Of a stretch of DNA of 6,379 nt, positions 5,768 through 6,379 are shown piece by piece. The stretch is from Verrucomicrobiota bacterium (lineage in GTDB: Bacteria; Verrucomicrobiota; Verrucomicrobiia; Limisphaerales; UBA11320), in assembly GCA_016871475.1 (NCBI GenBank), contig VHDG01000239.1, forward strand, positions 1-6,379, written 5' to 3'. Under the pieces are notes generated by a model. That model had not been told where the DNA came from. It did not search any database and saw nothing but the letters and a program-made list of their open reading frames with translations. Position 1 is the stretch's first letter, and each line of letters starts with the position of its first letter. The translations under genes were made by a program, and so were the position numbers.

Positions 5768-6379
5768 CGCTCCCCTCCCGGCTCCTTCATCCCGTACCGC
5801 TTCAGAATCGCACGCGCCACGGAAGCCTGATGCACTTCATCGGGGCCGTCATAGATGCGCGCGGCGCGTTCATGGCGATACCACCAGGCGAGCACGAGGT
5901 CGTCGGTCAGGCCAAGCGCGCCGTGGGTTTGAATGGCCCGGTCGAGCACACGGCCGAGCACATTGGCGACATGGAACTTGATCATCGAGATCTCCTCGCG
6001 CGCGGCCTTGCCTCCAGCCCGCTCAATCTTCTCCGCCGCGTCCAGCACCAGCAACCGGGCCGCGTTGATCTCCGCACGGCTTTCAGCAATCCACTGCTGC
6101 ACGATCTGTCGTCCGCCCAGCGGCTGTCCCGGCGACAGTTCGCGTTCACAGGCGCGCCGGCACATCAAGTCAAACGCCCGCTCGCAGATGCCGATCCAGC
6201 GCATGCAATGGTGGATGCGTCCCGGCCCAAGACGCTGTTGCGCAATGACGAACCCATCCCCCTCGCCGCCGAGGCGGTTCGATTGCGGCACACGGCAGGA
6301 TTCAAACACCACTTCGGCATGGCTGAAATAATCCGACCCAGCCTCGCCCATCACCGGGATATTCCGCACGCGACGGAAG
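5764..6379 (-). CDS. Acyl-CoA dehydrogenase, ACAD10/11 class, C-terminal part (LvaC-like)
   Basis: About 204 C-terminal residues are present; the N-terminal helical domain and part of the middle beta domain lie beyond the right edge. The frame is open to the edge, so the GTG near 6369 is internal and not a start. The fragment begins in the beta domain (RNIPVMGEAGSDYFSHAEVV), then RLGPGRIHHCMRWIG opens the C-terminal helical FAD-binding domain. QTHGALGLTDDLVL is the FAD/dimer contact segment, and RIYDGPDEVHQASVAR is the C-terminal signature of the ACAD10/11 group. Ordinary medium-chain enzymes have a catalytic Glu in YEGT; here the aligned residue is Asp. The enzyme is a cytoplasmic FAD protein. 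In LvaC and ACAD10/11 it acts on the phosphorylated 4-hydroxyacyl-CoA made by the partner kinase, giving an enoyl-CoA. That role is inferred from family and from translational overlap with the kinase; ordinary alpha,beta-dehydrogenation is the alternative. The operon promoter must lie outside the window. Confidence 0.93.
   Translation of the reverse strand, partial: FRRVRNIPVMGEAGSDYFSHAEVVFESCRVPQSNRLGGEGDGFVIAQQRLGPGRIHHCMRWIGICERAFDLMCRRACERELSPGQPLGGRQIVQQWIAESRAEINAARLLVLDAAEKIERAGGKAAREEISMIKFHVANVLGRVLDRAIQTHGALGLTDDLVLAWWYRHERAARIYDGPDEVHQASVARAILKRYGMKEPGGER
5774..5778 (-). promoter_or_regulatory. Ribosome binding site of the phosphotransferase gene
   Basis: On the minus strand GGAGG lies 6 bases before ATG 5767, inside the last codons of the dehydrogenase gene. 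It is the best Shine-Dalgarno match in the window and supports this start in the ATGA overlap. Confidence 0.75.

Overview
The window looks like a chromosomal segment of a moderately GC-rich Gram-negative bacterium. I guess Verrucomicrobia or a relative, from a metzincin of the gametolysin type, mostly weak Shine-Dalgarno signals and a heptamer repeat between genes, but no marker gene is present and this placement is weak. I see no tRNA, rRNA, CRISPR array, insertion sequence or phage gene.

Layout. Positions 1-1988 (minus) hold the N-terminal 662 residues of a membrane-anchored or secreted zinc metallopeptidase that runs off the left edge; the HEVGHNLGLAH zinc site and a Met-turn are clear. 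Positions 2088-2417 (minus) hold a small protein I do not recognise. Divergent from it, 2566-3055 (plus) encodes a stand-alone macro-domain (ADP-ribose-binding type) protein. As given, it carries a one-base frameshift in a run of eight G at 2940-2947. A spacer at 3056-3286 separates this gene from the convergent operon on its right and contains imperfect 7-bp repeats arranged as an inverted repeat, probably a two-way terminator.

Positions 3287-6379 (minus) form a tight four-gene operon, in transcription order: acyl-CoA dehydrogenase of the ACAD10/11 class (N-terminus beyond the right edge), APH-fold phosphotransferase of the ACAD10/11 kinase class (ATGA overlap), PaaI-like hotdog thioesterase, and HSDL2-like short-chain dehydrogenase (4 bp after the thioesterase stop). 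The kinase and dehydrogenase are separate versions of the two halves of animal ACAD10/ACAD11, and they resemble LvaA and LvaC of the Pseudomonas putida levulinate pathway. By that analogy the kinase would phosphorylate the 4-hydroxyl of a 4-hydroxyacyl-CoA and the dehydrogenase-fold enzyme would remove the phosphate, giving an enoyl-CoA for beta-oxidation. The thioesterase and SDR would trim or interconvert CoA esters and hydroxy/keto groups. This substrate assignment is inference; the family assignments are firm.

The most notable items are the split ACAD11-type module with its two accessory genes, the M11-like metzincin, the frameshifted macro-domain gene and the inverted heptamer array.
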